In this document: in pieces, positions 8,487 through 16,849 of the stretch
Layout of the letters: every line of letters begins with the position of its first letter
Numbering within the stretch: position 1 is the first letter of the stretch
Assembly: GCF_011492965.1 (NCBI RefSeq)
Contig: NZ_CP045121.1
Coordinates: forward strand, 930,001 to 994,000
DNA: 64,000 bases
Direction of reading: 5' to 3'
Source of the DNA: Rubrobacter marinus
GTDB lineage: Bacteria > Actinomycetota > Rubrobacteria > Rubrobacterales > Rubrobacteraceae
Notes under the pieces: generated by a model
Seen by the model: only the letters and a program-made list of their open reading frames with translations
Told to the model about the DNA's origin: nothing
The model's database searches: none
Position numbers and translations under genes: made by a program

Positions 8487-9076
8487 TGCAGCGCGTGCGC
8501 ATAGCGCCGCAGACGGGCTACGGCCTGAAGCTGAAGCGCGGGCAGGTCCTACGCATCATCGACCCCGAGGGCGAGCAGGTCTCGGACGTGATGGCCTTCG
8601 CCGCGGGCGACAAGGCCGAGAAGCTCTCCAGCGGGCGGAGCATCGACTACAACAACACGATCTACCTGACAGCGGGCCACGTCCTCTACTCCAGCCGGAG
8701 CCGCCCAATGTTCACGATCCTCGAGGACACCGTCGGCCGACACGACTTCCTCCTCACCCCGTGCAGCCCCGAGACCTTCGAGATCCTCTACGAGGGCCAC
8801 GAGGGCTACCACCCGAGCTGCCTGGAGAACCTCGCCAAAAACCTCGGGCCCTTCGGCATCGACGAGGACGACATCCCCACCACCTTCAACGTCTTCATGA
8901 ACGTCGCGGTCTCGCCCGGGGGGGAGCTGAACATAGGGCCGCCGCTCTCGAAGGCCGGGGACCACGTCGACCTGCGCGCGGAGATGGACCTCGTCGTCGG
9001 CGTCACCGCCTGCTCCGCCGAGAAGTCCAACAACGGCAGCTTCAAGCCCATAGAGATCGAGGTCCGCGAGCGGTAG
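8486..9076 (+). CDS. DUF1989 / urea-carboxylase-associated family protein
   Basis: A 196-residue protein typical of DUF1989: GQVLRIIDPEGEQVSDVMAF, STGR-like SSGRSIDYN, CSPETFEILY, FNVFMNV, PPLSKAGDHVDLRAEMD, and the terminal TACSAEKSNNGSFKPI with conserved Cys and Asn. Members (CgdA/CgdB) act as carboxyguanidine deiminase in guanidine breakdown; others are only named urea carboxylase-associated. That enzyme normally uses two paralogous subunits, while only one is present here. The start overlaps the GntA-like stop (TGATG), a sign of translational coupling. Together with the GntA-like gene it suggests nitrogen-rich (guanidino/urea) metabolite chemistry. Confidence 0.85.
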   Translation: MQRVRIAPQTGYGLKLKRGQVLRIIDPEGEQVSDVMAFAAGDKAEKLSSGRSIDYNNTIYLTAGHVLYSSRSRPMFTILEDTVGRHDFLLTPCSPETFEILYEGHEGYHPSCLENLAKNLGPFGIDEDDIPTTFNVFMNVAVSPGGELNIGPPLSKAGDHVDLRAEMDLVVGVTACSAEKSNNGSFKPIEIEVRER

Positions 9077-9102
9077 GGTTTCGCCGAGGGCGGACGAGCC
9101 CC

Positions 9103-9127
9103 GGAGGGCGGGAGAGAACCGCCCTCC
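9103..9127. terminator. Bidirectional hairpin between convergent genes
   Basis: GGAGGGCGG (9103-9111) pairs with CCGCCCTCC (9119-9127) across a 7-nt loop. It sits in the 57-bp gap between the rightward DUF1989 gene and the leftward SDR gene, where both transcripts should end. Confidence 0.6.
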
Positions 9128-9133
9128 CTCCTT

Positions 9134-10162
9134 CTACCGGCCGTTGCCCAGAGCGTTCCCGACGGCGCGCGCGGTGAGCGTGGCGGCTCCGAGGACCGTC
9201 CCGGCGAAGACGCCCTTGCGCAGGGTCGGGTGCGACTGGAGCCAGTTGTAGGAGCTCCGTTTAAAGGCCCTGAAGCCGTTCCTCGCCGTGTCGTGGCCTC
9301 CGATGGGACCGTAGAGGTTGTCCGGGTCGCTCTCCGACATCGGCTCTCGCGTCATCTGGGGGCTGAAGCCCGCGCGCGTCGAGAAGATGGCGTCGAGGAG
9401 GCGCGGGGAGAGGCGCTGGTTCAGGATCAGGGCCGCCGCAGCGCCCCCGGCGACGAGGTCCCGCTCCGGGTGTTCGGCGGCGTAGAGGATCACGTCCGCC
9501 ACCGTCTCGGGCTCGTAGATGGGGGGCATCCCCACCGCCTTGACCCCGAGCTTGGAGCGCCCCTTGTCGAAGAACGGCGTGTTGATGGTGCTGGGCATGA
9601 TCTGGGTGACGGAGATGGTCAACCCCTCGTGCTTGAGCTCGATGCGCACCGCCTCCAGAAAGCCGTCGATGCCGTGCTTGGCGGCGCCGTAGGCGCTGTG
9701 GAACGGGAAGGAGCGCTTGGCCTCGACGGAGGAGATGTGGATGAGCGCCCCGCGCCCCTCGCGCTTTATGTGCGGGAGCGCGGCCTTCGCCCCGTAGACC
9801 TGGCCCATGAGGGTGACGTCGACGACCCGCCGGAACTCCTCGGGCGTGGTCTCCTCGAAGGTCGCGAAGACGGCGGTGCCGGCGAGGTGGACCCAGGTGT
9901 CGAGCCTCCCGTACTCCTCGACCGCCCGGGCCGCGACGGCCTCGACCTGCTCGAAGTCCGTGGTGTCCGCGACGACGTAGACCGCCTCGCCGCCTCCCGC
10001 CCGGATCTCCTCGACGAGCGACCTCAGGCCCTCCTCGCCCCTCGCCGAGACCACGACCTTCGCCCCTCTTTCGGCGAACCGCAGGGCGGTGATCCGCCCG
10101 ATCCCGCTGGAGGCGCCCATGAGCGCTACGACCTGCTCGTTTACGGGCTTTAGTTCGATCAT
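9134..10162 (-). CDS. SDR-family oxidoreductase with C-terminal hydrophobic tail
   Basis: A 342-residue short-chain dehydrogenase. The dinucleotide motif is MGASSGIG (residues 15-22), the active-site Ser is in HISSVEA and the Tyr-Lys in YGAAK (about 158-162). It is longer than a minimal SDR (~250): residues 250-342 add a segment with LNQRLSPRLLDAIFSTRAG and a hydrophobic Ala-rich helix near the end (GVFAGTVLGAATLTARAV), suggesting membrane association. Substrate is unknown. It is transcribed leftward and converges on the DUF1989 gene. The upstream DUF4126 gene is 52 bp away on the same strand. Confidence 0.85.
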   Translation of the reverse strand: MIELKPVNEQVVALMGASSGIGRITALRFAERGAKVVVSARGEEGLRSLVEEIRAGGGEAVYVVADTTDFEQVEAVAARAVEEYGRLDTWVHLAGTAVFATFEETTPEEFRRVVDVTLMGQVYGAKAALPHIKREGRGALIHISSVEAKRSFPFHSAYGAAKHGIDGFLEAVRIELKHEGLTISVTQIMPSTINTPFFDKGRSKLGVKAVGMPPIYEPETVADVILYAAEHPERDLVAGGAAAALILNQRLSPRLLDAIFSTRAGFSPQMTREPMSESDPDNLYGPIGGHDTARNGFRAFKRSSYNWLQSHPTLRKGVFAGTVLGAATLTARAVGNALGNGR

Positions 10163-10214
10163 CTCTTCGTATCCCTTCTCTGGCGTCGCCTGCGCGGCGC
10201 TCCGGTTGCGGGCA

Positions 10215-10727
10215 TCAGCCCTTCGTGCTCCTCAGGGAGAGAAGGCCGAGGCTGAGGGCTACCGCGTCCTCCACGACCCCGCCGGCCGGGTTCGGCAGCC
10301 CGAACCTCTCCTGCGCCCCGTTTCTGAGGTAGAAGGAGAGGTAGGACGCGGCGAGGGACGAAAGCGCGCCTAGAGCGCCGCCCGCGGCCCCCCTGCGCCC
10401 GTCCGCCGCGTACAGGGCGGCCCCGACGAGGGCGCCGGTGGCGAGGCGTCCGGCGAGGCCGGGGAGGGAGATCCTGTCCGGGGAGAACGGGAGCTTGTCC
10501 GCCGAGATCTCCCCGACGGCCAGCACCGTCAGCCAGGTCGCCGCCCTCGGGGAGGCCAGAAAGCCGAACGGGGTCTTCCGGATGTTCCGGATCTCGCCGC
10601 GCGAGGCGGCCCGGCTCAGGAGGGCGGGCGGCGTCATCGAGCGGATGCCCGCGACCGCGCCGAGCCCCAGGGCGCCTAGCGGGGTGTTCGGGTTTCTGCC
10701 TGGCTTTCTCCCCAACACGCGTCTCAC
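10215..10727 (-). CDS. DUF4126-family membrane protein
   Basis: A 170-residue protein with the DUF4126 signature LGAVAGIRSMTPPALLS near the N-terminus, then hydrophobic stretches around 60-75, 90-110 and 115-130 and a Gly/Ala-rich C-terminus (GGVVEDAVALSLGLL). Function of the family is unknown. GTG 10727 overlaps the stop of the upstream SPW-motif gene by 4 nt (GTGA), so the two are probably one transcript and may be translationally coupled. Confidence 0.75.
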   Translation of the reverse strand: MRRVLGRKPGRNPNTPLGALGLGAVAGIRSMTPPALLSRAASRGEIRNIRKTPFGFLASPRAATWLTVLAVGEISADKLPFSPDRISLPGLAGRLATGALVGAALYAADGRRGAAGGALGALSSLAASYLSFYLRNGAQERFGLPNPAGGVVEDAVALSLGLLSLRSTKG

Positions 10728-11077
10728 CTCGACTTCGTCAAGGCGGCGGCCAGGATCTCGGTGGTCCCGACGAGGACGTGCGGCAGCCAGTACCGCCTCC
10801 CGTTGCCCGCGAACCCGAAGAGCCAGGGCGAGGCCGCGACCAGCGCCCCGCTCGCGGCGTCGAGCGTGAGGTGGGTGCGCATCGGGATCACCTTCACGAG
10901 GCCGAGCTCGTAGTCCGTCAGGAGGCTCTGGGCGGTGGCGATGCCGCCCGCGAGGTCGAGGACCTTGCCCGCGGTCGTGCCGTGCATGCCCAGGAGGCGC
11001 GGGGCCGCGACCAGGGCGCCCCCCGTCACGTAGTCGAGCACGGCGTGTACCTGCGTCGGGATCACTCGTGTAGCCAT
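10724..11077 (-). CDS. Small membrane protein with SPW motif
   Basis: A 117-residue protein. Hydrophobic segments cover about residues 15-30, 40-55, 70-90 and 98-115, and AASPWLFGFAG near residue 82 matches the SPW motif of small membrane proteins with paired helices. Function is unknown. It is co-oriented with DUF4126 (4-nt overlap) and lies 16 bp after the GT2 gene, giving a leftward block DUF4383 - GT2 - SPW - DUF4126 - SDR. Confidence 0.7.
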   Translation of the reverse strand: MATRVIPTQVHAVLDYVTGGALVAAPRLLGMHGTTAGKVLDLAGGIATAQSLLTDYELGLVKVIPMRTHLTLDAASGALVAASPWLFGFAGNGRRYWLPHVLVGTTEILAAALTKSR

Positions 11078-11093
11078 TCTCTTGCTCCTCTCG

Positions 11094-11800
11094 TTAGCTT
11101 TCGTGTTTTCCGAACTCGTAGTCGAAGCGGTTCGCCCAGTCGAACCTGCCGAGGGCGAAGAAGACGCCCATGAGGAGGTGCTGCGAGAACGTCCGCGCCA
11201 CCCCGTACTTTTTGTAGCGCCGGTCGGAGACGTAGACCGTCTCGCCGACGATGCCGAAACGCCGTCCCCGCGAGAGCCTGCGGACGAGCTCTATGTCGTC
11301 GAACTTGAGCTCGGGGTCGAAGCCCCGGCCCTCCTCGAAGACGCTGCCCCGCACGACGATGCAGTGCCCCGCCCCCGAGGGGAGAGCGTACTGGCTCGCG
11401 AGGAACAGCGCGTTAAAGAACGCGTGCAGGGCGCGTATCGGTGGCGTGGAGCCGTCCTGGGGACGTAGCGGGGGCAGGCGACGGCCAGGCCGCGCCCCTC
11501 GAACTCCCCGACGAGGCCCTCCAGAAAGCCCTCCTTCAGCCGGACGTCGGCGTCCAGAAACACCAGAACCTCCCCCGAGGCCGAGAACCCGCCGAGGTTC
11601 CTCCCCTTGGCCACCGGCGGGCGCCCCTCCAGGAGCGTCACGAAGGGGAACCTACTCGCGATCTCGGCGGTGCCGTCCCGGGAGCCCGCGTCGACGACGA
11701 AGACCTCGTCGCCCGGGCGGGTCTGGGCCGCGAGGTCCGAGAGCAGGCCGCCGAGGTGCGCCTCCTCGTTCAGCGCGGGGACGACGACGCTCACCCTCAC
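11094..11800 (-). CDS. Family 2 glycosyltransferase (one frame break)
   Basis: A 235-residue GT2 after restoring one base at the run 11459-11462. The N-terminal part reads RVSVVVPALNEEAHLGGLL, VVDAGSRDGTAEIA, KGRNLGGFSASGEVLVFLDA and DADVRL (the DxD metal site). After the break: FFNALFLASQY, GAGHCIVVRGSVFEEGRGFD, KFDDIELVRRLSRGRRF. This fits TIGR04283-type single-domain GT2 enzymes (~230 residues). No long membrane segment is obvious apart from the FFNALFLA region. Start GTG 11800, 13 bp after the DUF4383 stop. The acceptor is unknown. Confidence 0.8.
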
Positions 11801-11813
11801 GCGGACGCCCCTC

Positions 11814-12248
11814 TCATGCCCTCGGGTTGGCGGCGCCGCGCTCCCTCTCGGGGAGGCGCGCCATGAGGTAGGTCACGAAGGCGGCGAGGGAGGTCAGGAG
11901 GTGCAGGGTATCGTCGGCCCCGTTGAGCGGCAGCAGCCCGCCGAGGGCGGCGGCGGCGCTCGTGAAGAACCCCAGGAGAAACAGCGCCATGTAGGCCACC
12001 CCGAGCGCCAGCGCGTAGGCTCGCGAGGCCGAGGGGCTCCGGTAGACGGCGAGGCCGATGGCCCCGATCGCCGCGTGCGTGAGGCTGTGGAACCAGTTGA
12101 CGGCGAAGACGCCGAACTGCAACCCGTCCAGAGGGCCCAGCACCCCGGGCGGGAGGCCCCCGAGGAGGAGCGGCGGGACGAACCCCGTCAACCCCACCAG
12201 GAGGTAGACCGCGCCGAAGATCTGCGCGAAGCGTTGCACCAGGCCCAA
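11814..12248 (-). CDS. DUF4383-family membrane protein
   Basis: A 144-residue protein with four predicted helices (about 8-30, 45-70, 75-100, 108-135). NWFHSLTHAAIGAIGLAVYR and the Leu/Ala-rich AYALALGVAYMALFLLGF are typical of DUF4383. The start is TTG 12248 with AGGAG at 5-nt spacing. It is the first gene of the leftward block of small envelope proteins. Function is unknown. Confidence 0.8.
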   Translation of the reverse strand: MGLVQRFAQIFGAVYLLVGLTGFVPPLLLGGLPPGVLGPLDGLQFGVFAVNWFHSLTHAAIGAIGLAVYRSPSASRAYALALGVAYMALFLLGFFTSAAAALGGLLPLNGADDTLHLLTSLAAFVTYLMARLPERERGAANPRA

Positions 12249-12508
12249 AAATACTCCTCTCGTAACGTGCGCCTCCGCCGCAATCTCCCCACGTTCGTCC
12301 GGACCGGGGTTCCCTGCGAGAGCCGTAACACCCCTGAATCCCCCTCAGGTGCGCCCCCGAAACTTCTCCCCCGCCATCGCGCCACGCGCCCCCGTGCGGG
12401 AGCGCGGGTGAGGAGCGGTAAGCGGACGTCTCGCTCCGACGCCACGTCGCGGCAGGGCGGGGATGGGGGCGACCGTGTAGCTCGAGAGATTCGAGGCTTC
12501 GAACTGTG

Positions 12509-12584
12509 AAAAAAGCCGGGGTTGATGCTGCTGCGGGCCCCTCGCGCGGGGCGATGGACGGGCTGCTCGCGGAGAACCCCGGCT
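12509..12584 (-). terminator. Hairpin with T6 tract on the minus strand
   Basis: AGCCGGGGTT (12514-12523) and AACCCCGGCT (12575-12584) form a perfect 10-bp stem. On the minus strand the stem is followed directly by six T (A-run 12509-12514 on plus). The 51-nt loop contains a further small hairpin (CCCC/GGGG). It is read as a second, intrinsic terminator for the leftward permease transcript, or as an attenuator ahead of the DUF4383 block. Confidence 0.5.
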
Positions 12585-12594
12585 GGTAAGGGGC

Positions 12595-12642
12595 GGACGA
12601 GAAGAGGGGGCGGACCGTATGGCCCGCCCCCTCTTCTCGTCC
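12595..12642. terminator. 19-bp perfect hairpin downstream of the permease gene
   Basis: Bases 12595-12613 pair perfectly with 12624-12642 around a 10-nt loop, 26 bp beyond the permease stop. It is very stable (mostly G-C). No T-tract follows on the minus strand, but a second hairpin with T6 lies just 10 bp further. Confidence 0.7.
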
Positions 12643-12668
12643 GTCGCCGTGCCTGGGGCTAGCGGTGC

Positions 12669-14450
12669 TCAGCCGCCTCCCAGGGACGGGATGATGAACG
12701 GGACGACGTAGGCCTGGAACATGGCGAGGATGCCCATGGCGGCGACGAGGATTATCGACCACTTGAAGGTCATGCGGAAGATGTCCGGCTCGCGGCCCTC
12801 CTGGCCGATGGCCGAGGCCCCGACCGAGAGGTTCTGCGGGGAGATCATCTTCCCCATCACGCCGCCGGAGGAGTTCGTCGCGCCGGCGAGCGCCGGCTCG
12901 ACGCCGACCTGCTGGGCCGTGATCGTCTGCATCGGCCCGAAGAGGGCGTTGGAGGACGTGTCCGAGCCCGAGAGCACCACGCCGAGCCACCCGATAAGCG
13001 CCGAGAAGAACGGGAAGAGGAAGCCCGTCGCCGCGAACGCGAGGCCGAGGGTGGAGGTCATCCCCGAGTAGTTCATGATGTAGGCGAGCGCCAGGATCAT
13101 CATGATCGTGACGATGGCGAACTTGAGCTGGTTGAGGGTGCGCCCGTAGACCCGCAGTTGCGTGCCGAGCCCCGCCCCCATCACGAACCCCGCGATGATC
13201 GCCGAGAAAAGCACCACGGTGCCGGCCGCGGAGAGAATCTGCCAGCTGTAAACCGCCTCGTACGGGGAGGGCTCCGTCGTAATCGGGGGGACGCGCGTGA
13301 CGAGCCCGTTCAGGCCGGGCCAGGGGATCGAGACGTCGAAGCTGGACAGGTAGCTCGTTACATCCAGGGCCGTGCCCTCGATGCTCGGTATAAGCGTCTG
13401 GATGCGCGAGAGGACGACGAAGACGACGAGGATGATGTACGGGAGGAAGCCCTGGAGGGTGCCCCCGGAGCCCCTGCCGCTCGGGTCGACGGAGGGCGCG
13501 CCGGCCGCGAACCCGCTCGTCGGACCGGCGGCGGGGCGTCCGCCCGGGGCGGACGGGGCCGCCTGGATCGGCTCCGCGTCGGGCTCGTCCTCGAAGCGCC
13601 ACGCCGTCTGCGGCTGCCAGATCTTCAAGAGAATGTACAGGGCGGCCAGGGAGACCAGCGCCGCGAGCACGTCCACGAGGACCGGGCCGAGGTAGTTGGC
13701 GGTGATGAACTGCGTTACGGCGAAGGTGACGCCCGCGGTAAGGACCGCGGGGAGGACCTGCATCATCCCGCGCCAGCCGGCCATCACGTAGACCATGAAG
13801 CCGGGGATGATGATCGAGAAGATGGGGAGCTGGCGACCGATCATGGCCGAGAGCGCGTTCGTCGCCGACCCCTCGTCGCTGCCGACGATGGGGGCGACGA
13901 GGCCGCCGAGCGTGGTGACCGGCACCCCGAGGCTGCCGAACGCCACCGGGGCGGTGTTCGCGAGCAGGGCGATGGAGGCGGCGTAGAGCGGGTTGAACCC
14001 GAGCGACGCCATGATCGCCGCCGTGATCGCCACGGGCGCGCCGAAGCCCGCGATCCCCTCCAGCAGCGCGCCGAAGGAGAAGGCGATGATGAGCGCCTGT
14101 ATGCGGCGGTCGGTGGTGAGCGACGCCAGCGAGTTGCGGACGATGTCGAACTTGCCGGTCTCCACGGTCAGGTTGTGGAGGAAGAGCGCGTTTATGACGA
14201 TCCAGACGATGGGCCAGAACCCGAACACCGCGCCCAGAGCCGCCGCCGAGAGCGCGATGCCCAGCGGCATCCCGTAGACGAGCAGGGCAACCAGAAAGGC
14301 CGAGACGAGGCCGCCGAGCGCCGCCCAGTGAGCCTTGGTGCGCAGCACCCCGAGCATCACCAGTATGACGGCGATCGGGATCGCCGCGAGAAGCGCCGAG
14401 ACGAGCACGTTCCCTATGGGTGTGTAGTCATGCGTGAACTGTTGAAACAT
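12669..14450 (-). CDS. lldP: L-lactate/glycolate permease (LctP family)
   Basis: A 593-residue polytopic protein of the LctP family, with about 13 membrane segments. Family blocks include FGALLEGIAGFGAPVAITAA, LANTAPVAFGSLGVPV, a mid-protein hydrophilic loop (~280-325), and the C-terminal SGSDTSSNALFGPMQ and GVMGKMISPQNLSVGA. LctP/GlcA proteins carry lactate or glycolate by proton symport; the next-door glycerate and glycolate genes favour glycolate as a physiological substrate. The gene follows glycerate kinase by 98 bp on the same strand and ends in strong hairpins. Start ATG 14450. Confidence 0.92.
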   Translation of the reverse strand: MFQQFTHDYTPIGNVLVSALLAAIPIAVILVMLGVLRTKAHWAALGGLVSAFLVALLVYGMPLGIALSAAALGAVFGFWPIVWIVINALFLHNLTVETGKFDIVRNSLASLTTDRRIQALIIAFSFGALLEGIAGFGAPVAITAAIMASLGFNPLYAASIALLANTAPVAFGSLGVPVTTLGGLVAPIVGSDEGSATNALSAMIGRQLPIFSIIIPGFMVYVMAGWRGMMQVLPAVLTAGVTFAVTQFITANYLGPVLVDVLAALVSLAALYILLKIWQPQTAWRFEDEPDAEPIQAAPSAPGGRPAAGPTSGFAAGAPSVDPSGRGSGGTLQGFLPYIILVVFVVLSRIQTLIPSIEGTALDVTSYLSSFDVSIPWPGLNGLVTRVPPITTEPSPYEAVYSWQILSAAGTVVLFSAIIAGFVMGAGLGTQLRVYGRTLNQLKFAIVTIMMILALAYIMNYSGMTSTLGLAFAATGFLFPFFSALIGWLGVVLSGSDTSSNALFGPMQTITAQQVGVEPALAGATNSSGGVMGKMISPQNLSVGASAIGQEGREPDIFRMTFKWSIILVAAMGILAMFQAYVVPFIIPSLGGG

Positions 14451-14548
14451 GTGCTTCTTTTCTCCCCTTCTTGGCTGATCCCTCTGATCCGCGGTCCTCC
14501 GCCGTGGCTGCCGGGAAGATTAATGTTTCACGGGCTCGTAACGCAAGC

Positions 14549-15859
14549 CTACCCTCGCCCTCCCCGGACCAGGGCGACCCTGAGGTCGTTGACGTTCGTC
14601 CCGGTCGGCCCCGTCACGACGAGCGCGTCCGCGGCCTTGAGGGCGTTGTAGGCGTCGTTCTCGGCGAGCGCCCCCCCGGGCTCGACGCCGCCCGCGCGGA
14701 TCCCCTCCGCCGTCTCCCCGTCGACGAGGCCTCCCGCGGCGTCCGTCGGGCCGTCGTTGCCGTCGGTGTCCACGGCGAACGCCCCCCAGCCCTCCAGCCC
14801 GTCGAGGTACGTGGCGAGCGCGAGGGCGAACTCCTGGTTCGGCCCGCCCGTCCCGTCCCCGCGCACCACGACGGTGGCCTCTCCCCCCGAGACGATCGCG
14901 CACGGAGGACGGACCGGGTTGCCGCTCTCCAGGGCCTCGCGGACGATGGCGGCGTAGGTGAGGGCGACGTCGCGGGCGTCGCCGGTGAGGTAGGTGGAGA
15001 GCAGGAGCGGCTCGTAGCCCAGGTCGCGCGCCTTCTCCGCTGCCGCCGACGCCGAGAGCCGCCCGCCCCCGACGACGACGTTGAGGACCCCATCGAAGAC
15101 GGCGTCGCCCGGCTTCGGGGTCTCCTCCGCCCGGTCGAGATGCGCGCTCACGCTCGGGGGCGGCTCGATGCCGTAGTCGTGGATCACGCGCCTCGCGTCC
15201 TCCCGCGTCGTCGGGTCCGGGGCGGTGAGGCCGCTGGCGATGGAGGACGGCTCGTCGCCGACGACGTCCGAGAGGAGGAGCCCCGCGACCGACCCGGGTG
15301 CGGCGCGGCGCACGAGCCCGCCGCCCTTCAGGGTCGAGACGTGCTTTCGGACGGCGTTGATCTCCCCGATCGCCGCCCCGCTCTTGAGCAGGGACTGCGT
15401 GAGGTTCTTCAGGTCCTCGATGCCGATCTCCTCCGCCACGTCGGCGAGGAGCGCCGACGCCCCGCCCGAGACGAGCGCGAGCAGGAGGTCCCCCTCCTGC
15501 AGCCCGTCGAGCAGGTTCTCCACCCGCCGCGCCGCCTCGACCCCCCGCTCGTCGGGCTCGGGGTGGGAGGCGACGAGGACCTCGAGGGTCCGCAGGTCGC
15601 CCTCGTCGGCGCCGTCGTCCTTGGCGACCACGAGCCCGCCCGCGAGGCCGTCCCCGAGGAGCTCCTCGGCCGCCTCGGCCATCGCGACGGCGGCCTTGCC
15701 GACGGAGAGGACGAAGACGCGCTCTGGCTCGAAGGTCTCGCCCCCGGCCTCCACGCGCCCCCCCTCCACCGAGAGGGCGCGCCTCACGGCCTCCCGCGGG
15801 TCCGCGGCCTCCAGACCGGCCTCCATAATCTCCCTGAGATCTCCATCCATCGAAGCCAC
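14549..15859 (-). CDS. Glycerate 2-kinase (DUF4147/MOFRL family)
   Basis: A 436-residue protein made of an N-terminal DUF4147 domain (VGKAAVAMAEAAEE near 50; SGGASALLA near 130; NAVRKHVSTLKGG near 170) and a C-terminal MOFRL domain (SGGEATVVV, GGPNQEFALALA, DTDGNDGPTDAAGG). It phosphorylates D-glycerate to 2-phosphoglycerate, the exit of the glyoxylate-to-glycerate route. The start is GTG 15859 with GAGGGG upstream; ATG 15850 is an alternative. It is divergent from hydroxypyruvate isomerase over a 163-bp shared promoter region, so the two arms of the glycolate locus are probably co-regulated. Confidence 0.9.
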   Translation of the reverse strand: MASMDGDLREIMEAGLEAADPREAVRRALSVEGGRVEAGGETFEPERVFVLSVGKAAVAMAEAAEELLGDGLAGGLVVAKDDGADEGDLRTLEVLVASHPEPDERGVEAARRVENLLDGLQEGDLLLALVSGGASALLADVAEEIGIEDLKNLTQSLLKSGAAIGEINAVRKHVSTLKGGGLVRRAAPGSVAGLLLSDVVGDEPSSIASGLTAPDPTTREDARRVIHDYGIEPPPSVSAHLDRAEETPKPGDAVFDGVLNVVVGGGRLSASAAAEKARDLGYEPLLLSTYLTGDARDVALTYAAIVREALESGNPVRPPCAIVSGGEATVVVRGDGTGGPNQEFALALATYLDGLEGWGAFAVDTDGNDGPTDAAGGLVDGETAEGIRAGGVEPGGALAENDAYNALKAADALVVTGPTGTNVNDLRVALVRGGRG

Positions 15860-16022
15860 AGCGTTCCCCTCGCCTCGGATACCTTGCGGACGGCCCGCGT
15901 CCGGGCTCGCGCACCCAGGGTACCCCGCCGCGGATCCTGCCGCCCCGGTTTTCGCCGCGCGGACGCTGCGTATATGCTGGTGCGATGAGGAAGACAGGGG
16001 GTCGCAAGGTGGGAGGAGAGCG

Positions 16023-16838
16023 ATGAGGTTCAGCGTCAACGTCTCCATCCTGTTCAAGGAGGTTTCGTTTCTGGAGCGTTTCGCCCGGGTCGCCGAGGCC
16101 GGGTTCGGGGCCGTCGAGTTCTGGTGGCCGGGCGGGGAGGTGGGCGAGCTCGACGAGGTAGTCGACGCGGTAAAGGCCGCGGGCGTCTCCGTCGCGCTCA
16201 TGAACTTCCCCGCTGGGGACATGGCGGCGGGGGACAGGGGGCTCGCGGGCGACCCGGAGCGCGCCGCGGAGTTCCGCGAGGGGGTGCCGGTCGCGCTGGA
16301 GCTCGCGCGCTCCGTCGGGTGCCCGAGGATGAACATCCTCCTCGGGCACGAGGCGCCGGGGACCGAGAGGGAGGAGCAGCTCGCGCTCGCCCGGGAGAGC
16401 GTCGGCTTCGCGGCGGACGAGGCCAGGGCGTCGGGGATCGAGACCGTCGTCGAGGCCGTCAACACCTTCGAGAACGGGCCGTACCTGCTGCGCACGACCG
16501 CGCAGGCCGTCGAGTTCGTCCGGAGCGTCGGGCGGGGCAACCTGAAGATCCAGCACGACCTCTACCACATGCAGAGGATGGAGGGGAACCTCGTCGCGAA
16601 CCTGCGCGAGCACATAGGCGAGATCGGGCACGTCCAGATCGCCGACCCCCCCGGCCGCGGCCAGCCCGGCACCGGCGAGATCAACTACCCATACGTCCTC
16701 GGCGTCCTCGAAGAGCTCGGCTACTCCGGCTACGTCGGCCTCGAGTACAACCCCGTCGGTACCACCGAGGAGAGCTTCGCCTGGCTCCCCGAAGCGGGCC
16801 GCGACGGGGAGATCGCCGTGTCGGACCTGAAGCTGTAA
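16023..16838 (+). CDS. hyi: Hydroxypyruvate isomerase
   Basis: A 271-residue TIM-barrel of the AP-endonuclease-2/Hyi family: RFSVNVSILFKEVSFLERF, GFGAVEFWWP, EAVNTFENGPYLLRTT, KIQHDLYHMQRMEGNL, GHVQIADPPGRGQPGTGEIN and GLEYNP. Metal ligands are the expected Glu, Asp, His and Glu. It interconverts hydroxypyruvate and tartronate semialdehyde. Start ATG 16023 has GGGAGGAG immediately upstream. It is the first gene of the rightward glycolate/glyoxylate operon, 11 bp before the reductase. Confidence 0.93.
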   Translation: MRFSVNVSILFKEVSFLERFARVAEAGFGAVEFWWPGGEVGELDEVVDAVKAAGVSVALMNFPAGDMAAGDRGLAGDPERAAEFREGVPVALELARSVGCPRMNILLGHEAPGTEREEQLALARESVGFAADEARASGIETVVEAVNTFENGPYLLRTTAQAVEFVRSVGRGNLKIQHDLYHMQRMEGNLVANLREHIGEIGHVQIADPPGRGQPGTGEINYPYVLGVLEELGYSGYVGLEYNPVGTTEESFAWLPEAGRDGEIAVSDLKL

Positions 16839-16849
16839 GGAGGCGCAAC

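Larger units (their letters stand above)
12249..12668. other. 420-bp noncoding region between DUF4383 and lactate-permease genes
   Basis: It carries two hairpins near the permease end, listed separately, and the presumed leftward promoter of the DUF4383 block between 12249 and about 12500. No gene is supported here; the frames that cross it are long GC-driven antisense frames. Confidence 0.5.

Noticed and set aside
5837-9076. 1079-residue frame spanning four genes
   Set aside because: Its end coincides with the true DUF1989 frame, but the upstream part is out of frame with three recognised proteins and is Arg/Gly/Pro-rich shadow sequence.
12481-12510. Possible tRNA fragment (TTCGAGGCTTCGAA words)
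   Set aside because: No acceptor or anticodon stems can be built around it; no CCA-type 3' end.
11797-13602. 601-residue minus-strand frame over DUF4383 and the permease
   Set aside because: It overlaps two recognised genes in another frame and has the Arg/Pro-rich composition of a shadow frame.
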